Source: Bacteroidota bacterium (lineage in GTDB: Bacteria; Bacteroidota; Bacteroidia; Bacteroidales; VadinHA17). Taken from it: 15,414 bases of DNA. Below, in pieces: positions 15,395-15,414 of the stretch. The DNA lies in NCBI GenBank assembly GCA_023430725.1, contig JAEYZD010000210.1, forward strand, positions 1 to 15,414. The letters are read 5' to 3'. Below the pieces are notes generated by a model that ran no database searches, had not been told where the DNA came from, and worked only from the letters and a program-made list of their open reading frames with translations. The stretch's first letter is position 1. Each line of letters begins with the position of its first letter. A program made the translations under genes and the position numbers.

Positions 15395-15414
15395 ATGCCT
15401 GCATACGATATAGC
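15395..15414 (+). CDS. Possible start of a further gene (truncated at window edge)
   Basis: ATG at 15395 opens a frame reading MPAYDI before the window ends. The stretch resembles N-termini of FAD/NAD-binding oxidoreductases, which often start with a YD-hydrophobic pattern before the GxGxxG loop. Six complete codons are far too few to be sure, and no promoter was recognised between 15342 and 15394. Confidence 0.25.

Noticed and set aside
1..15414. Search by eye for tRNA, rRNA, CRISPR arrays, transposases or IS ends
   Set aside because: None was found. The window is densely coding with metabolic genes and shows no mobile-element hallmark.

Overview
This window looks like a carbohydrate-catabolism region of a Bacteroidetes bacterium, probably an environmental member of the Bacteroidales/Marinilabiliales type. 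Three observations support this. Start codons mostly follow A-rich leaders without a well-placed Shine-Dalgarno. Sites matching the Bacteroidetes -7 promoter consensus TAnnTTTG precede at least two transcription units. The gene set (GH28 and CE8 pectinases beside a uronate pathway) is typical of plant-polysaccharide degraders. The exact genus cannot be read from the sequence.

Layout. Bases 1-1325 hold the pectin-attack genes: the 3' end of a GH28 polygalacturonase (+) and, tail to tail 3 bp away, a secreted CE8 pectin methylesterase (-). A 90-bp divergent spacer follows. Bases 1416-7243 are a compact plus-strand run: tagaturonate epimerase (uxaE), uronate isomerase (uxaC), KDPG aldolase (eda), an ExuT-type hexuronate transporter and an SDR-type fructuronate reductase (uxuB-like). 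A candidate promoter at 7301-7330 opens a second plus-strand run (7352-14221): a HAD phosphatase, a LarA-like nickel-pincer racemase/epimerase homologue, erythronate-4-phosphate dehydrogenase (pdxB), 6-phosphogluconate dehydrogenase (gnd) and transketolase (tkt). It ends at a strong intrinsic terminator (14237-14270). Then come a membrane-anchored SRPBCC/GyrI-like protein with its own promoter, a short 7-bp tandem repeat, and perhaps the first codons of another gene.

How the genes work together. The pectinases release galacturonate, which the ExuT-like carrier imports. UxaC makes tagaturonate, UxaE converts it to fructuronate, and the SDR reduces that to D-mannonate. Eda performs the last step, splitting KDPG to pyruvate and glyceraldehyde-3-phosphate. 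This is a Thermotoga-style route that bypasses UxaA/UxaB. Mannonate dehydratase (UxuA) and KDG kinase (KdgK) are not in the window.

The second run is the more surprising part. A LarA homologue with all nickel-pincer residues, a HAD phosphatase and PdxB sit directly upstream of gnd and tkt. Two hypotheses are offered below. One is a C2 epimerisation that links mannonate to gluconate and 6-phosphogluconate. The other is a module that manages 4-phosphoerythronate, a known inhibitor of 6-phosphogluconate dehydrogenase. Both are inferences.
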